A stretch of DNA of 64,000 nucleotides, taken from NCBI GenBank assembly GCA_025766275.1, contig JAFKAC010000126.1, positions 62,001 through 126,000 of the forward strand, read 5' to 3'. Below are positions 35,002 through 47,136 of this stretch, one piece after another. The position numbers and the translations under genes were made by a program. The notes beneath the pieces were generated by a model, which saw nothing but the letters and a program-made list of their open reading frames with translations, made no database searches and was not told the origin of the DNA. This stretch comes from Lactarius indigo (taxonomy: Eukaryota; Basidiomycota; Agaricomycetes; Russulales; Russulaceae). The first letter of the stretch is position 1. Each line of letters begins with the position of its first letter.

Positions 35002-35293
35002 GGCTTGGAATGTTACTGATGCCGAACTGCAGTCAGGGATTACATGTAAGGCATTCGAACAGAACTAGAGGAGTGGATGCCTCGCCCGACAACGGGAAAT
35101 GAGGTAAGGTCCGATGTGAGTTTGGCACAGTGTCTGGTAAGTGGATAGGATTAACAGGTGAGGCGGACATGCAGAGGAGAGGGCGCAAAGGAAAGATGAT
35201 GAAGAACAATTGATTCACGTCACGCCCCGCTGTGTTCCAGAGGCCGGGCCGGTCCGGTAAACGCCAAGTCGAACTGGCGCAACAGTCACGATA
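35002..35293. other. Upstream flank of H2A.Z copy 2 up to the Tc1 insertion
   Basis: About 290 bases matching the same flank in units A, C and the terminal copy. It would hold the histone promoter. No open frame is supported. Confidence 0.5.
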
Positions 35294-35321
35294 CAGCGGT
35301 TTTCATAACGATAGATACCTT
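35294..35321 (+). repeat. Left terminal inverted repeat, Tc1-like element
   Basis: 28 bases, exact inverse of 39645-39672. Similarity continues imperfectly inward on both sides (ATTTTTTACACA versus ATTTTGGATACACA). Confidence 0.95.
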
Positions 35322-35804
35322 ACGACGATTTTTTACACACAGCGGGGTTTAAATGGGTGTTTCGGCGACCATGCCGAGTTTTCTTCCACAAAAACTAATG
35401 ATATTAATTTAACAAAAAAATTATATAATGGACTTATCATTTTCAAGGCGTTGTTTTCAAGACGAAGTCATGCTATGCAAGGGCCCCGCTTTGCGTGGGG
35501 GAGAGTCCGATGAAATAGGATACAAAGTCATATGAAATGTAGCTGTTACACGTCTGGTCGTCAAGAGAATGTCGGCACGCATGGCTCATGCGCGTCGTGC
35601 GAAGCATGACTCAATTCCCCTTCGGAAAAATAGCTACCAGCACAACCCCTGTTGTCAACGAACCCATCGCTACCTTTGTAAATAGAATATACTTGCAGCC
35701 GCAGTGTTTGAGAGTTGAAACAGGAAGCTCGTAGGTAGCGAGTCTAGCGACGGGGAAGGGGGAGGTGGTGCTCGACGCGGACAAGTGAGCCCTGAAATGG
35801 GAAG
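35322..35804. other. Left arm of the Tc1-like element
   Basis: Noncoding, AT-rich near 35395-35460. Part of it is similar to the left end of the MITE at 46126. It precedes the TATA box of the cargo gene. Confidence 0.5.
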
Positions 35805-35812
35805 TATAAAAG
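35805..35812 (+). promoter_or_regulatory. TATA box of the Tc1 cargo gene
   Basis: TATAAAAG. A start about 30 bases downstream would place the in-frame ATG at 35831 upstream of or at the transcript start, which favours ATG 35864. Confidence 0.55.
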
Positions 35813-35863
35813 ACACGGATATTTACCAAAATGATGATACCAAAAGTATCATTGACATACCTG

Positions 35864-38146
35864 ATGTCCCCTACTCGACGTCATCGGAAGAGTGTGCGTA
35901 CCCAAGAGAGCTCGTCCGGGCAGCCTCGGTCTCGTCCACGCAAGGTTATCCTCCGCGTGTCGCAGCCATCCACTCCAGACTCACCGCCGCCAACGTCACC
36001 ACCACCACCTGAGGCCCCTCACCTGTCTCCAGCTCCTCCCTTGCCTCCGCATCTGCCGCCGTCAGTGGCAGGCCTTCCTATTCCAAACGATAGTCAGCAA
36101 ATGTCGGCTGGCCTGCCTGTAAATTCGCCACTGACCTACACACATTCTCATGGTACGACGTTCTACCCGCCAGCGTACCCACCAGTCCCATACCACCATG
36201 CCTATGGTGCTGGGATCGGTACAACGCCGCCTCAGCCATGGGGTTATGCACAATACCCCATGGCTCCGCCATTGGCTCCTTTCATGATGGATCCGTCAGC
36301 TGCTTGGTATGCCACAACTGGCGAGGAAGACTCACCCGCACGCGACATGCGTGGTCATGTCGCCAATGGGCCAGAGGACCGGGCTGCTCTGGGGCGTGGG
36401 AGTGGTGGGGGTGTGGGCGCCAACAATGCTGCTTCGTCGTCGACTGCAGTTGCACGGCTAGGGAAGTCCTACCCTAATAAAGAGATTAGTGAGGGAGGTG
36501 AGTATCGTCGCCTCCATGCCGAGAAGTTATTGCTGATCACGTTGAAGTCTGGGAGTTCCGTGTTGAGGTGGTCGACGACAATATAAAACACACGTTTAAT
36601 GCACATACCGACATGAGGTGGTACGAGTTCCTTGATGAAGTGCACCGGCACTTTGATAGGCCACGCAGCGAAGTGCGTGTGGGGTTCCGAATCAGTGGGG
36701 ATGCGGGCGCGATGTCATACCTTGCATCCGAGTACGACTGGAATGATGCGCTTGCCCGGTTGCTGGGAAAGGTGCGGTCCGCGCGGACGCGTGCTGTGTC
36801 GATGGAGATAAAAAATATGGTCAGAAACTGCTTCACTATAACACAAAAGATAGACTGACCTTGCGTACGTCCAGCAACCGTCTACAGCGTCGAAGATTCA
36901 TAGCACCAAAAAGGGGAAGGAGAAACGTCGCCGCGAAGACGACATTCCCCCAGAGCCGACCCCAGACATGTTGCACCACATTCTGGAGTTGCAGCAGCAC
37001 CTCCTATGTGCGACGCACTCCAGACCGGGAAAGAAGGCATACTGCGCGATAGAGCAGTCAGGAGATAATGGAGAGGGGGGGCATAAAGAGTTGACGCCCG
37101 AAGAGATCAGCCTATGGGCGAAGTATATTGTGAGTAGATATTGCTGAACAAGCGCAATAAATGACTCACCTATGTTCTAGTCGATCAAGAAAGCGACGAA
37201 GTTCATTCGACCAAATGTGAAGCCATTTGATCGCCCAGCGACCAAAAAGCCTCGAACCGCACACGCGCCGCCGGAAGTGCACGTGTCCGTCAACATCACA
37301 CCTACACTGGGAGCAGGGAGTTCAAAGGTGCAGGCAACATACGTACCGTCACGCTCTGTGTCGCCCGCTCCAAGCCCATCAGGCCCCAAAGTAACACCTA
37401 CACAAGGAGGGAGCCCTACGGTGCGAGTGATGGACATGGTGTCGGGTGCATTGTTGCCCTCCCCAAATCCGTCAGTACCTGCCCAACCCAATAGCAATAC
37501 CTTACCTGCGGCTATGCCCATCGCGCCCGCACCGGAGCCAATCGCGCCCGCACCGAAGCCAATCGCGCCAACACAGGAGCCAATCGTGCCCGCACCAGAG
37601 TCAATCGCGCCAATACCCATGGAGGTAGTGCACCCATCGCTCCTGATCGTCCTTCTTGACGCGCTTGGAACCTTGACCGTGCCATCACTGATGGACGTGC
37701 TCCTATTGATGGATACCCATCATCCAATCGGCCCACGACATGTCGGCCTACATGAAGAGTTAGCAGAAATGGGTATTGAAGACGTGGTGGACTTGTACTC
37801 ACTTCCAGTCGAGCTCCTTGCGACATTCGGGTGGCTGAGGCAAAGTAGTGCTCGCCGCCTTCAAGATTTTTGTCGCAACAAGTTCCTGTTACCTCTCGGA
37901 TTTGTAGAGGAAATTGTCAGCAACGATCATGCGATTTCGAACGACTCACCTTCTATCCGACAGATGGGGGTGTCCGGCTCAGAGGACGGCCAAGCCATTG
38001 GAAACATTATTGATGTGGTTCAAGTGTGGCTTGATGAAGTAGGCACACCAAAGGAGGTTGAGGGAGAGCAGGTGAGCGTGAGGTCAGGCGAGGAGGACGA
38101 GGGTGAGGAAGAAAACGGTGACATGGCAACGTCGCAAGAGGTGTGA
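35864..38146 (+). CDS. Cargo protein of the Tc1-like element: Pro-rich, PB1-like, with C-terminal helical domain (function unknown)
   Basis: Exons 35864-36497, 36548-36819, 36875-37129 and 37181-38146 sum to 2,127 bases (708 residues) with no stop. Residues 1-200 are Ser/Pro-rich and disordered. Exon 2 gives a compact segment (FRVEVVDDNIKH, YEFLDEVHRHFDRP, EVRVGFRISGD, DWNDALARLLGK) whose beta-beta-alpha order resembles a PB1-like fold. Next is a basic stretch (KKGKEKRRRED) and a LTPEEISLWAKYI motif I recall from Agaricomycete hypothetical proteins. A tandem octapeptide of the form IAPAPxPI follows (about 37520-37620). The C-terminus has HHPIGPRHVGLHEELAEMGI and EDVVDLYSLPVELLATFGWL, which could be a SAM-like helical bundle, and ends in an acidic tail. 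No catalytic motif is seen. Its place inside the inverted ends says it moves with the transposon; whether it helps transposition is unknown. Confidence 0.75.
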
Positions 38147-38359
38147 GAAGCTTTGTCAGCTTTCCCACGCCTCCGATTCCCAACGTGTATCCCCCAGTGC
38201 GTATGTTGGTCGGTAGCTTTTCCCACGTGGTTTGACGCACCCGCACCATACTTGTATGCATCGTAGTCTTTCAATTCAACGTGTTTATATTCTCCAATAG
38301 TCTGAGCAACCACCAACACATGTATGCGATAACTTTGAAATAGTAGATACAAAAGAAAA

Positions 38360-39438
38360 TTAAGCCGCAAGATCGTACCCGCAATGACTGTACCAACCCT
38401 TCGCATCCTCGGGTGTGACGGAATGAACGGCCTCCCATAGTGCACTGTAGACATTACCATCATCGGACTCGAGTTCTGCATTGACGCGAGAACGGTTTGC
38501 GCGCAGCCAGGCCTTGATGGATGAGAAGGCCAGTTCGATCGGATTGAGGTCTGGCGAATACGCGGGAAGGTAGATGAGGCGCGCGCCGTGACCCTCGACT
38601 AGCTCACGAATCCCCTCCACCTTGTGAATTGAGGCGTTGTCGATGACGAGGACCGAATTGGGTAAAGGCCACTCGTTCATGTGCATGAGGAGCCCTTGAA
38701 CGAATCGTTGAAAGTGGTCGCCAGTGATGGCATTCTCGACAATCTCGAGGTGAAGGATCCCATCAAGGGAAAGAGCAGGTAATATAGAATACTTTGTACC
38801 GCGAAGGAAAAATTCGAAGCGGCGAGCACGCTCGCCACGGATTGACCACGCGTATGGCCTCCTCAAAGTAAGTCGGTTGAAGTGACTCTCGTCCGCAAAG
38901 ACGAGTTGTTCTGGTTGGAAATGGGTGCCGATGATGCCCATGTACTCCTCACGGTCTTGTTCATTTCGCTCAAGAGCGGGGCGTGTGACCTATCGTTCGA
39001 TGTTAGCAAGAGAATGAAGGAGCTGATGGACGGATACGCACTGTTTTCATTGTGTATCCCTCCCTTTTGAGGGAACGCATGATCGTCGGAAGTGAGACCT
39101 CAACGTTGCAGGCTTCCCGAAGCTCCGTCTGTAGCTCCAGAAGCGCGATGTCGGGCTGGCGCTCAACGGTGTCGCGGAGGAACTACGAGTGTGAGAAAAT
39201 ATCCAGGCCCGAGATATGGCACACATACCTTGATCTGCACAGCGGTGAGTATGCGTGGGCGACCATTGTCGATTGGTGGTGAGGGATGCGAGTTCCCCTT
39301 GCGGTGCTGGCTGCGCCACCTCTTGAGCGTCGGGACACTGATCCCAGTGTATTCAAAAACTTCCGAGTCAGGCAGTCCCTGAAGAGACATTGAGAGGGCT
39401 TGCTCTTTGAGTTCTTTGGAGATGTGACGACGAACCAT
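38360..39438 (-). CDS. Tc1-like DD34E transposase
   Basis: Three exons on the minus strand: 39438-39229, 39182-39042 and 38989-38360, 981 bases (326 residues), the normal size for the family. The N-terminus is a helix-turn-helix domain (SKELKEQALSMSLQGL, SEVFEYTGISVPTLKRWRSQH, then NGRPRILTAVQIK). The second exon continues the second DNA-binding helix region (LQTELREACNVEVSLPTI). The DDE domain has FADESHFNR, VLVIDNASIHK and NPIELAFSSIKAW; there are 34 residues between the second D and the E, giving DD34E. All three acids are present and no stop or shift is seen, so it may be active. It should act on the 28-base ends and insert at TA. Confidence 0.93.
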
Positions 39439-39644
39439 GGAAGAGTAAGGAAGACAACAGAGGAGGAGTCGCAGCAGAGAAGTGATCTTCGTTGTGAAGG
39501 AGGGGTTACGACGCCGGCAAAAGCTGACAACTATCCCATAACCCCAATACTACAAGATAAGCCCAATTTCCGGAGAATTTTCCCTCAACTTAATTATGAA
39601 CCCCGCTCTGGGGTTTTGGGAGTCCGCTTGTGTATCCAAAATGG

Positions 39645-39672
39645 AAGGTATCTATCGTTATGAAAACCGCTG
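39645..39672 (-). repeat. Right terminal inverted repeat, Tc1-like element
   Basis: Exact inverse of 35294-35321, followed by the TA duplication. The adjacent 80 bases (39565-39644, with CTTAATTATGAACCCCGCTC) are shared with the MITE at 46126-46413. Confidence 0.95.
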
Positions 39673-42355
39673 TAACACTGCGATTACCATAGGATGTCCG
39701 TGACCATATCATAGCCGATTCCAATCCACCTAGCTGGGTCAGAGTCCAAGTCAGTCTCCCTTACCCGTCATCGAGTAGTTCATGCTTATCGATTCGCAGA
39801 ACATATGCCATGTCTCATCCCATAACTGCCCTTTTTCAATTCCTCTTCCCCTCAGCCACGGCGAGCCCCGATTTACCCATTACCTTCCCCGGCGAACCCT
39901 GAGATCTCCCCTCATCCGTCGACCCCCGCTCGTAAGGGAGCTACGGCACTACGGCGGTATCCTGTTCGTCGCATGTCAATTTCCCATGCATGTCCTACTC
40001 GCACACCGGGAGATGCAACACGCATACACTCTATCCTCAACAATTTTTCCTGTACCAGTGAAGAGGAAGAACAAGAGACTCATAGAGGGGCGTGTTGTTG
40101 GTTCGTATCTCTGCTTTGCCTCTCTCTCCAGTTGTTTACCTATACCGCAGCGCAGCACACGCAGAGCAAAAGCACCGCGCAGCTCCTATTAAATACAGGG
40201 CAAATGGTCGAGGATGCCTTGCGAATGTATTTCAAAAATCAGTACTGGTGGATAGAGACGTATCAAGCTGTGGCCAATGCTGAGGGCTCCACACTGCCTC
40301 TTTAATTGACTGGCGAAATTGTGCGTTTCTTACGCCGTGACATTCATAATAACTACAACATTCTCCCAGTACATGACAATTGAGGGCAAGGTGCAATCCC
40401 CGATCTGTTTTATCGACTTTGACCCAGGAAGGGTATATGGTCAACTCGATAAGCCGCTGCACCAGACCACGGACTGTCCCACCCGGTAAGTGTTTCGGCG
40501 ATTTGTGATTCTCATACTTGACCGCAATCCAAGTTTTTCCGGAATAACAGCGGCAGCGCCTAACACCGTAACAATGACTCTCCTCGATGTGCAGACTCCC
40601 GCGCTCATAAACTCTTCGACGATCCTGCTAGGCCGTTCGCTCGCATCAGATCTACATGCCTTATAACTAGCGCACCCACGTTGCATCGGCACTGCGATAC
40701 TCTTCCACTACGCGCGCAGTCGACCGCTCAAGCCGGGACTGGAATGGCTCACGTGCAAGTGGCCAAGACCCTCTGTAAGATCGCAGACCCGGCCGAAGTG
40801 CATAGATCTACTCCAAGCCAATATTAAGAACTGTGCGTCCCGCTACGACCGAATGGACGAATTTCCCCGGATAAGGGAGCGAACTCGAGGCGTATTATGA
40901 TCCCAGAGCACATCTCGTATTCGAGTACACTCGTGCGTCAAAATGGCACATGCACGGCGGTCGTTAATCACGGCAACACCAGCGCCTGGAACGGTACATC
41001 AGCGACTGCGCACTCCACGCCCGTCGCCTGTGCGAATGACGCGGAGGTTACCGAGGGTGATAAGAGCGTTAGATTCCCACGAGTCTGTATTCGGGCGACA
41101 GATGCGATTGGCGGATACCCCCGGGTGTACGCAGCTCATCTGTCAATCCTCTCGCTGACCCTCCAGTGCCACATTGTCGGTGGTTAATCAATTCATCGCA
41201 GGGAGCACACCCAAGGCAGGCGCATACAGCCTTGGTGTCATAGAATATCCAGAGAACCAAAGCCGGACCGGCACAGCGCGGACGAAAACAGACGAAAGCC
41301 CGCCGTCGCTGCCACTGGACGGCAACGACAACACCCTGTTCGCAGTCGTGACGAACCTGAATTCGCACCTCACAGCGATATACGCGACTCTCCCACTCAT
41401 GGCGACGCCCATCACAGACGTCGGTGGCTTCCATTTCCCGGACGGCCCGGATGCCGCCGCTGGCGCTGGCGCCGCCGGCCTCGCTCCTAAGTTGCTCCTC
41501 TTCTTGGGGAACAGTGGCCCGCTCTCGATGTCCACGGTTGCTGCATGCCGAGCGAAGCGCTGAGCTAGCCTGAATCGACAGCACGGGAACCAGAGCGGCT
41601 CTGGGGGAGCCATGGGACTGGGGACGGTACGGCAATTTGTAGTACAGCAGATGATCAGTCGCGTATGGGGCTGCTATTCGTGGGAGATTATTGATAGTTC
41701 GCGCTAGCGATGAGTATATGACATTATATTCCCCTTCTACTTTCAAGCTAGAAGGCACCATCAACGGCGGGCATCCATATTCTCACTCACTTCTCGAGCT
41801 AGAACGTCGAAAGACAGATTCTTTGGCTGGTTTATCCCACGAGATATCGCAACTAGTCGTGTGCCGGCGAAAGGGCTTCCGAGTCTTCAAGGTCATCATG
41901 TAAACTGGTGCTTATCTGCATAGTTCTGGGCATTCTTAATCTTGCAAGGATGGCTCATCCCAAACTAGAAAAGGGGGAGAACCAGCCCTAAATTCTCCGC
42001 GCCAATTTGGCGCGCCAAGACCGTCGATCCACACAGAGACATCGGGGGCCAAGGTAGGCTCCTTGTGGGGGGTGCCGTTCGTTCACATACTCGCACCTGT
42101 CCTACAGTGATGAACTAATGTAGGTCTGATGCTCTCCTGTGTCTTTTGCACCTCGAGCTGGCCACAGCGAATGTGCGCGTCTAAGTTATCGTGGTCCCTG
42201 GGAATATCAGGGCGGCTATCCGTTGAACACGAGGCGTCCTATCCTGGCCGTGATTCAGGAGCTGTGCAAACCTGTGCCCTCAGGCTTTACCCACCCTTCC
42301 CGACGTGATCTTCCTGTATCCCTAAGTATCCACCTAGGTTCCTTCAACTATCACT
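39673..42355. other. Unit B spacer between H2A.Z copy 2 and NLR-B
   Basis: The uninterrupted equivalent of the unit A spacer, so it contains the empty sites for Plavaka-1 (about 39933) and Plavaka-2 (about 40780). It has several frames shared with the other units, one stopped by TAA near 40665. Relative to units A and C it lacks about 100 bases near 41490 and 24 bases near 41780. The final part leads into the NLR start with the same CTATCACT context. No product can be named. Confidence 0.45.
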
Positions 42356-45300
42356 ATGTCTCAAGTCCCGTCTACCCCCACGTCTTCTATGGACTTTGGC
42401 AAAATCTTCGAAGCTGCTTTGGAAGCGTACAACAACCAGACCAAGAAAGATATCGCCTCTCATCCCCTAGCCACCCAGCTGCAATCCTGCGACTCTCCCA
42501 GTGCCATTCTCGCCATTCTTCGAGCCCAAGTACAGGCGTTCGATCGATCTCAAGGCGCAGATGAAAGGTTCACAAAGTGGCTGGATCCCACTGTAAATGT
42601 ACTGTTCGCTTTCTCTGCGACCCTCGGTGAAGGGGTTGGGCTGGTAAGTGGCGAGACGTTGACCCACCTGAGACCTACCTCTAACGTGCATAACTGCAGG
42701 CGTTTCCACCCGCGAAGACGATTTTCACTGGGATTGGCGTCCTCCTCCAAGTGAGCATCTCCCTTGACCCGGCGTGTGTCTTGTTGACACCTCTATCTAT
42801 TAGGCCGTCAAGGACGTCCGCGCTAGCCGAGATTCTCTTGTGAACCTGTTCGGCCGCATGGAACACTTTTTCAAGCGTCTTGAAAGATATATAGATGTCC
42901 GGCCAACCGCAGCGATGACGGACATTATCGTAAAGATCATGGTTGAGGTGATCTCGATCCTTGGGATCGTGACGAAAGAGATCAGGCAGGGACGAACCAG
43001 TATGTCCTTCCCTTTCGATATGTCCCCATATATCGAACATCACGCAGAGAAGTACCTGAAGAAGCTGATTGGAAGAAGTGATGTCGAAGACGCGCTTCAG
43101 CGACTGGACCGACTGACGCAAGAGGAAGCTCGGATGGCAGCAGTAGAAGCCCTGACGATCTCTCGAGGCATTGACTACAAGGTGGATGGCGTTGGTGAGA
43201 CGGTAGAGAGCGTCAATACGAAAGTAGAGGGTATCGACGACAGGGTGCGGAGCGTCGATAACAGGGTGTGGAGCGTTGACGACAGGGTGCGGAGCATCGA
43301 CAACAAAGTAGGTTCGGTCACCCAAGGTGAGTATAGCTGCATTAGCCGGCCCTTGAACCTATCCTCAGACTCCGTTAGATGTCAAGGAAAACGGGATAGC
43401 CATTAAACAAGTCGTCGACCAAGTCGGTCGCCTAAATCGTCGGTCGTCTTCTAACCTCATTTCATCACGACTCCTTGACCTATCTCACAGGGAATGAGCT
43501 ACGCAAGGACCTTCGAAGGTGGATCGCTCCCCCCGATCCGTCCGTCAATTACAACACTGCTTCCGATGCTCATCACCAAGGTACCGCGGCATGGTGCACC
43601 GATGGGGACACCTTCGCAGATTGGAAAGCATCTGGGTCCTTGTTATGGATTCACGGAAAACGTACACTTCCTTCGCCATTTCAGTTTTAACTCTCCACTA
43701 ACGACTTATGGATCGATAGCTGGCTCGGGGAAGAGTATTCTCAGGTGCGTTACCCCCCGCTGAGTTGCGTCTTAAGTGAACTTATATCATCCACAAGCTC
43801 CGCGATCATCCGCGATATCAAACCCATATCCAACGCCGGATCGGCTTTCTTAGCCTATTTTTACTTCGATTTCAAAGACAAAGCGAAACAGGACTCCCGC
43901 GCTCTATTATCCTCCCTTCTAGTCCAACTCTCTGATCAATCCGATATATTCTGTGACACTCTTTACTCCTTGTACTCCGCACACAAACAAGGATCGGAGC
44001 AACCAACCAACGACTCACTTTCACAATGCCTCAAGTCTATGCTAACCGCCGCAGGACCAGCGCCAATCTATATTGTCCTGGACGCTCTTGACGAATGTCC
44101 GTACGGCTCTGGATTGCCGTCGCCGCGAGAAAAGTTACTGGACCTTGTGGATGACCTCGTTAAGCTTCGCCATCAAACTCTGCGATTATGTATCACGAGT
44201 CGTCCCGAGTTTGACATCCGTACCGCGCTCGAGCCATTGGCAACTCAACAAGTATCCCTCCACAACGAAATCGGACAAATCCAGGACATTAATAATTATA
44301 TCACGCATTTTATCCGCTCGGACAGAAAGACGAAGAGATGGCGAGACGAGGAGAAGGATATGGTGATCGAGAAACTGACGGAGAAAGCAGACGGCATGTA
44401 AGGGTAACCTTGAATGCTCACAGTGGTCCCAGTCTTATAATCTGAGACAGGTTTTGGTGGGTTTATTGCCAATTGGAGGTGCTGCGGCACTGTTTCCCGA
44501 CGAATCTGCGTCGAATTCTCGAAGAATTGCTGAAATCACTGGACGAGACGTACAAGCGGATACTGAAGGAGATCGACAATGCGAACCGGGAGCACGCATA
44601 TCGACTTTTGCAATGTCTCGCGGTTGCCAGTCGTCCACTCCTGGTTGAGGAGCTTGCGGATGTGCTTGCATTTGACATCGGTCCAGGAGGGATCCCGACA
44701 ATGATCGGGGATTGGCGGTGGGAAGACCGAGAAGAGGCGGTGCTGTCGGCGTGTTCCAGTTTGGTCACCATGATCACCGACAAAGGCTACCGGGTTGTTC
44801 AGTTCTCGCATTTTTCGGTAAAGGAATTCCTGACATTGGATCGGCTCGCGGGTTGCACGGAAGATGTGTCCCGGTTTCATATCCCCGTCGAATCTTCGCA
44901 CGCGATTCTTGCCCAGGCGTGTCTTGGCGCCCTGCTCTGCCTGCCAGTGAATGACCACGCCCAAGACGAAGGTGAAGACGAAGATGAAGACGAAGATGAA
45001 GACGAAGACGAATATGAAGATGAAGATGAAGATGAAGATGAAGACAGTGCCAACAAAGTTTCTTTTGTTCGATATGCTGCCGAATATTGGGTCGGTCATG
45101 CCAAGCTCGGGAATGTGGAAATGCGCATGAACGATGCAATGGACTATCTCTTCGACATCGACAAACCCTATTTTCGATCCTGGGTCCGAATACATGACGT
45201 AGACGAGCCCATGAGGATGGATCCCATGCCGCTGACCTCAGCATCTCCCTTATACTATGCCGCATTCTGTGGATTCCCCGGTCTCGTAAAACGCCTCATT

Positions 45301-46032
45301 GACAAACATCCACAGCACCTAAGTGCTCAGGGAGGCAGCTATGGGACTCCGCTTCATGCGACGCTCTTCAACGGTCACATCGAGGTCGCCCAGCTCCTTA
45401 GAGAGCGCGGCGCTGACCTGAGTGCCCTCGATGTGGACAAGATGACTCCACTTCACCTTGTGTCAGATTACGGACGCCCCGCCGCCGCAAAGTGGCTCCT
45501 CGACAGTGGTGCGGACGTGGACTCCCAGGACGAGTACTACAGAACCCCACTGTACTTGGCAGCCGCCTACGGGTACCTCGAAGTTGCTCGGATACTACTT
45601 GAGCACAATGCGGAGGTCAACGCCCGGACTCCCGGTGGATGGACTCCACTTATTGCTGCATCGGCAAATGGACGCTCCGACATTGTGCGGTATTTTTTGG
45701 ACTACAATGCGGATGTGTATGTCCGCGACGACAGAGGAATGACTGCGCTGCATCAGGCAGCGCAATGGGGTCATCTCGAGGTTTGTCGGATGCTACTCGA
45801 GCGCAATGCGGAGGTCAATTCCCAAGATAACGAGGGATCTACCCCATTACACCGAGCATCAGAGGGTCACAGGAGTCCTGTTAAAAGACACCCAGACGTT
45901 GTACAGCTCTTGTTAGACCACGGTGCGGATGCGCAGGTGCGCAACCTCAGTGGAAAGACCCCATCTGAGGTAGCCAGTGGCCCAAACCGGCAGGAAATCG
46001 TGCGATTGCTCTCCCAGCACGCAGCGCAATAA
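42356..46032 (+). CDS. NLR-B: Goodbye-NACHT-ankyrin STAND protein
   Basis: Same nine-exon structure as NLR-A but uninterrupted, about 1,085 residues. Exon 1 is 42356-42643, exon 2 42700-42750, and exon 3 starts at 42804. Goodbye-like N-terminus (GKIFEAALEAYNNQTKKDI), then a coil that holds two more heptad-like repeats than the other copies (DDRVRSVDNRV type, about 43230-43310). Walker A GKPGSGKS again forms across two introns and a 25-base exon; Walker B IYIVLDALDEC; then CITSRPEFDIR. The last exon has WVYCQLEVLRHC, SLDETYKRIL, the acidic tract (27 codons) and eight ankyrin repeats. Expected to act in the cytosol as a ligand-triggered oligomerising sensor; ligand and output are unknown. One change near the last exon start (FWWVYC for FRWVYC) is probably neutral. 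All splice signals I checked are intact, so I call it functional. Confidence 0.92.
44965..45045 (+). repeat. Acidic hexanucleotide tract in NLR-B, 27 codons
   Basis: 81 bases of GAY-GAA codons, the same site as the 53-codon tract in NLR-A. Confidence 0.95.
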
Positions 46033-46125
46033 AAGCACGAGACGGAGGATAGTTAACTTGTCGACCTATGTAAGTGACAATTGCCCTGCTCGTTTACGGT
46101 ATATTGACACTCTCTACCCACGTTA

Positions 46126-46413
46126 CAGCTGGTTCCATAACGATTGTCCCCTGGTGACCAAATTTTGGACATAGGCGAGGTTTGAATTGGTAACTCCGCC
46201 ACCGAGATGGAACAGCTCTCGAGCGGAGCAATACAGAGAACCATTCTATAACCTCAATTGTTACAAGATAACTATTCTATAACCTTAATTCTGTGAGATA
46301 ACCTGATTTCCTGAGAATTTCTCCCTCGACTTAATTATGAATCCCGCTCTTGAGTTTTGGATGGCCGACTATGTTCTCAAAATGGCAGGGGACAATCGTT
46401 ATGGAACCAGCTG
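46126..46413. mobile_element. MITE (nonautonomous Tc1/mariner-like), 288 bp
   Basis: Perfect 28-base inverted ends (CAGCTGGTTCCATAACGATT... and its inverse) flanked by TA (46124-46125 and 46414-46415). Unit A has the empty site at about 33748. The ends share CAGC-GGTT-CATAACGAT with the Tc1-like element at 35294, and the right 130 bases are similar to that element's right arm, including CTTAATTATGAAYCCCGCTC. It has no coding capacity and could be moved by a related transposase. Confidence 0.93.
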
Positions 46414-47136
46414 TATCTATGAGGTGAAATCGTGTGTAAAATGCGTGATCGTTTCGAATTCCTGTTATACGCGTGTACTTGTCCCTACGTCGTCATTTTA
46501 TTTTACGGTACAGTGCTTGTACAGCTTCGTTATCAGAATCGAGAACACTCTTGCAACATACAGCGATCAGACTTGCTCAGGCTGGAGGAACCGGTGTGAT
46601 TCGTGGGAATTTGCTTCAGGCATTTAGATTGGCGTCTATCATCATTTAAAAAGGAGGGAACGTCCCATTGATGGTAGCAGTGCAGGAAAGGAGCTCGTCA
46701 AACTAAAGAGCAAAGGCGTGACTCGCCCTTCTGAAATCTCGACGTGTTGACCGCGGCGCAAGATCGCGCTCCAAAAATATTGATCCAACCGATTGCCAAT
46801 CCCGAGGCGTAGGAGTTTCACACACATACAGAACCCTGGCGAAGATGGTGGTCGACAAACCTGTAACGAATCCCTAACCAGCTCATTGCAAGTGGCGTTA
46901 GCGCCCTCACCGATTGCGAAACCGGCGCTTCGCATTGTAGTCGGAACTGGTTCCATGGAGAAGAGCGAACGCGACAGATCTATGAGCCTAGGATAAACAC
47001 AAGAAAACACAAAATGTAAATATAGAGATACAACGGTATCTATCCTCAAGGCGTCCGAGTCGCCCGACACCTAATGGTCCGACGTTGTCCTACCTCTCAG
47101 CACGAGGGCAGATGAAATCACCGACCATTGCGTACA

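Larger units (their letters stand above)
35294..39672. mobile_element. Tc1/mariner-like transposon carrying an extra gene
   Basis: 4,379 bases between perfect 28-base inverted ends (35294-35321, starting CAGCGGTTTTCATAACGATA; inverse at 39645-39672), with TA duplicated on each side (35292-35293 and 39673-39674). Unit A has the empty site at about 1888 (CACGATAACACTGCG). The minus strand encodes a DD34E transposase (38360-39438) and the plus strand a second gene of about 708 codons (35864-38146); the two are convergent with a gap of about 210 bases. Members of this superfamily are normally 1.3-2.4 kb with only a transposase, so the size and cargo are unusual. Both frames are open. Confidence 0.95.
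33991..46655 (+). repeat. Tandem repeat unit B
   Basis: Second direct repeat: H2A.Z pseudogene (-), spacer, NLR-B (+). It carries the Tc1-like element (35294-39672) and a MITE (46126-46413). Without them it is about 8.0 kb. Confidence 0.88.
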
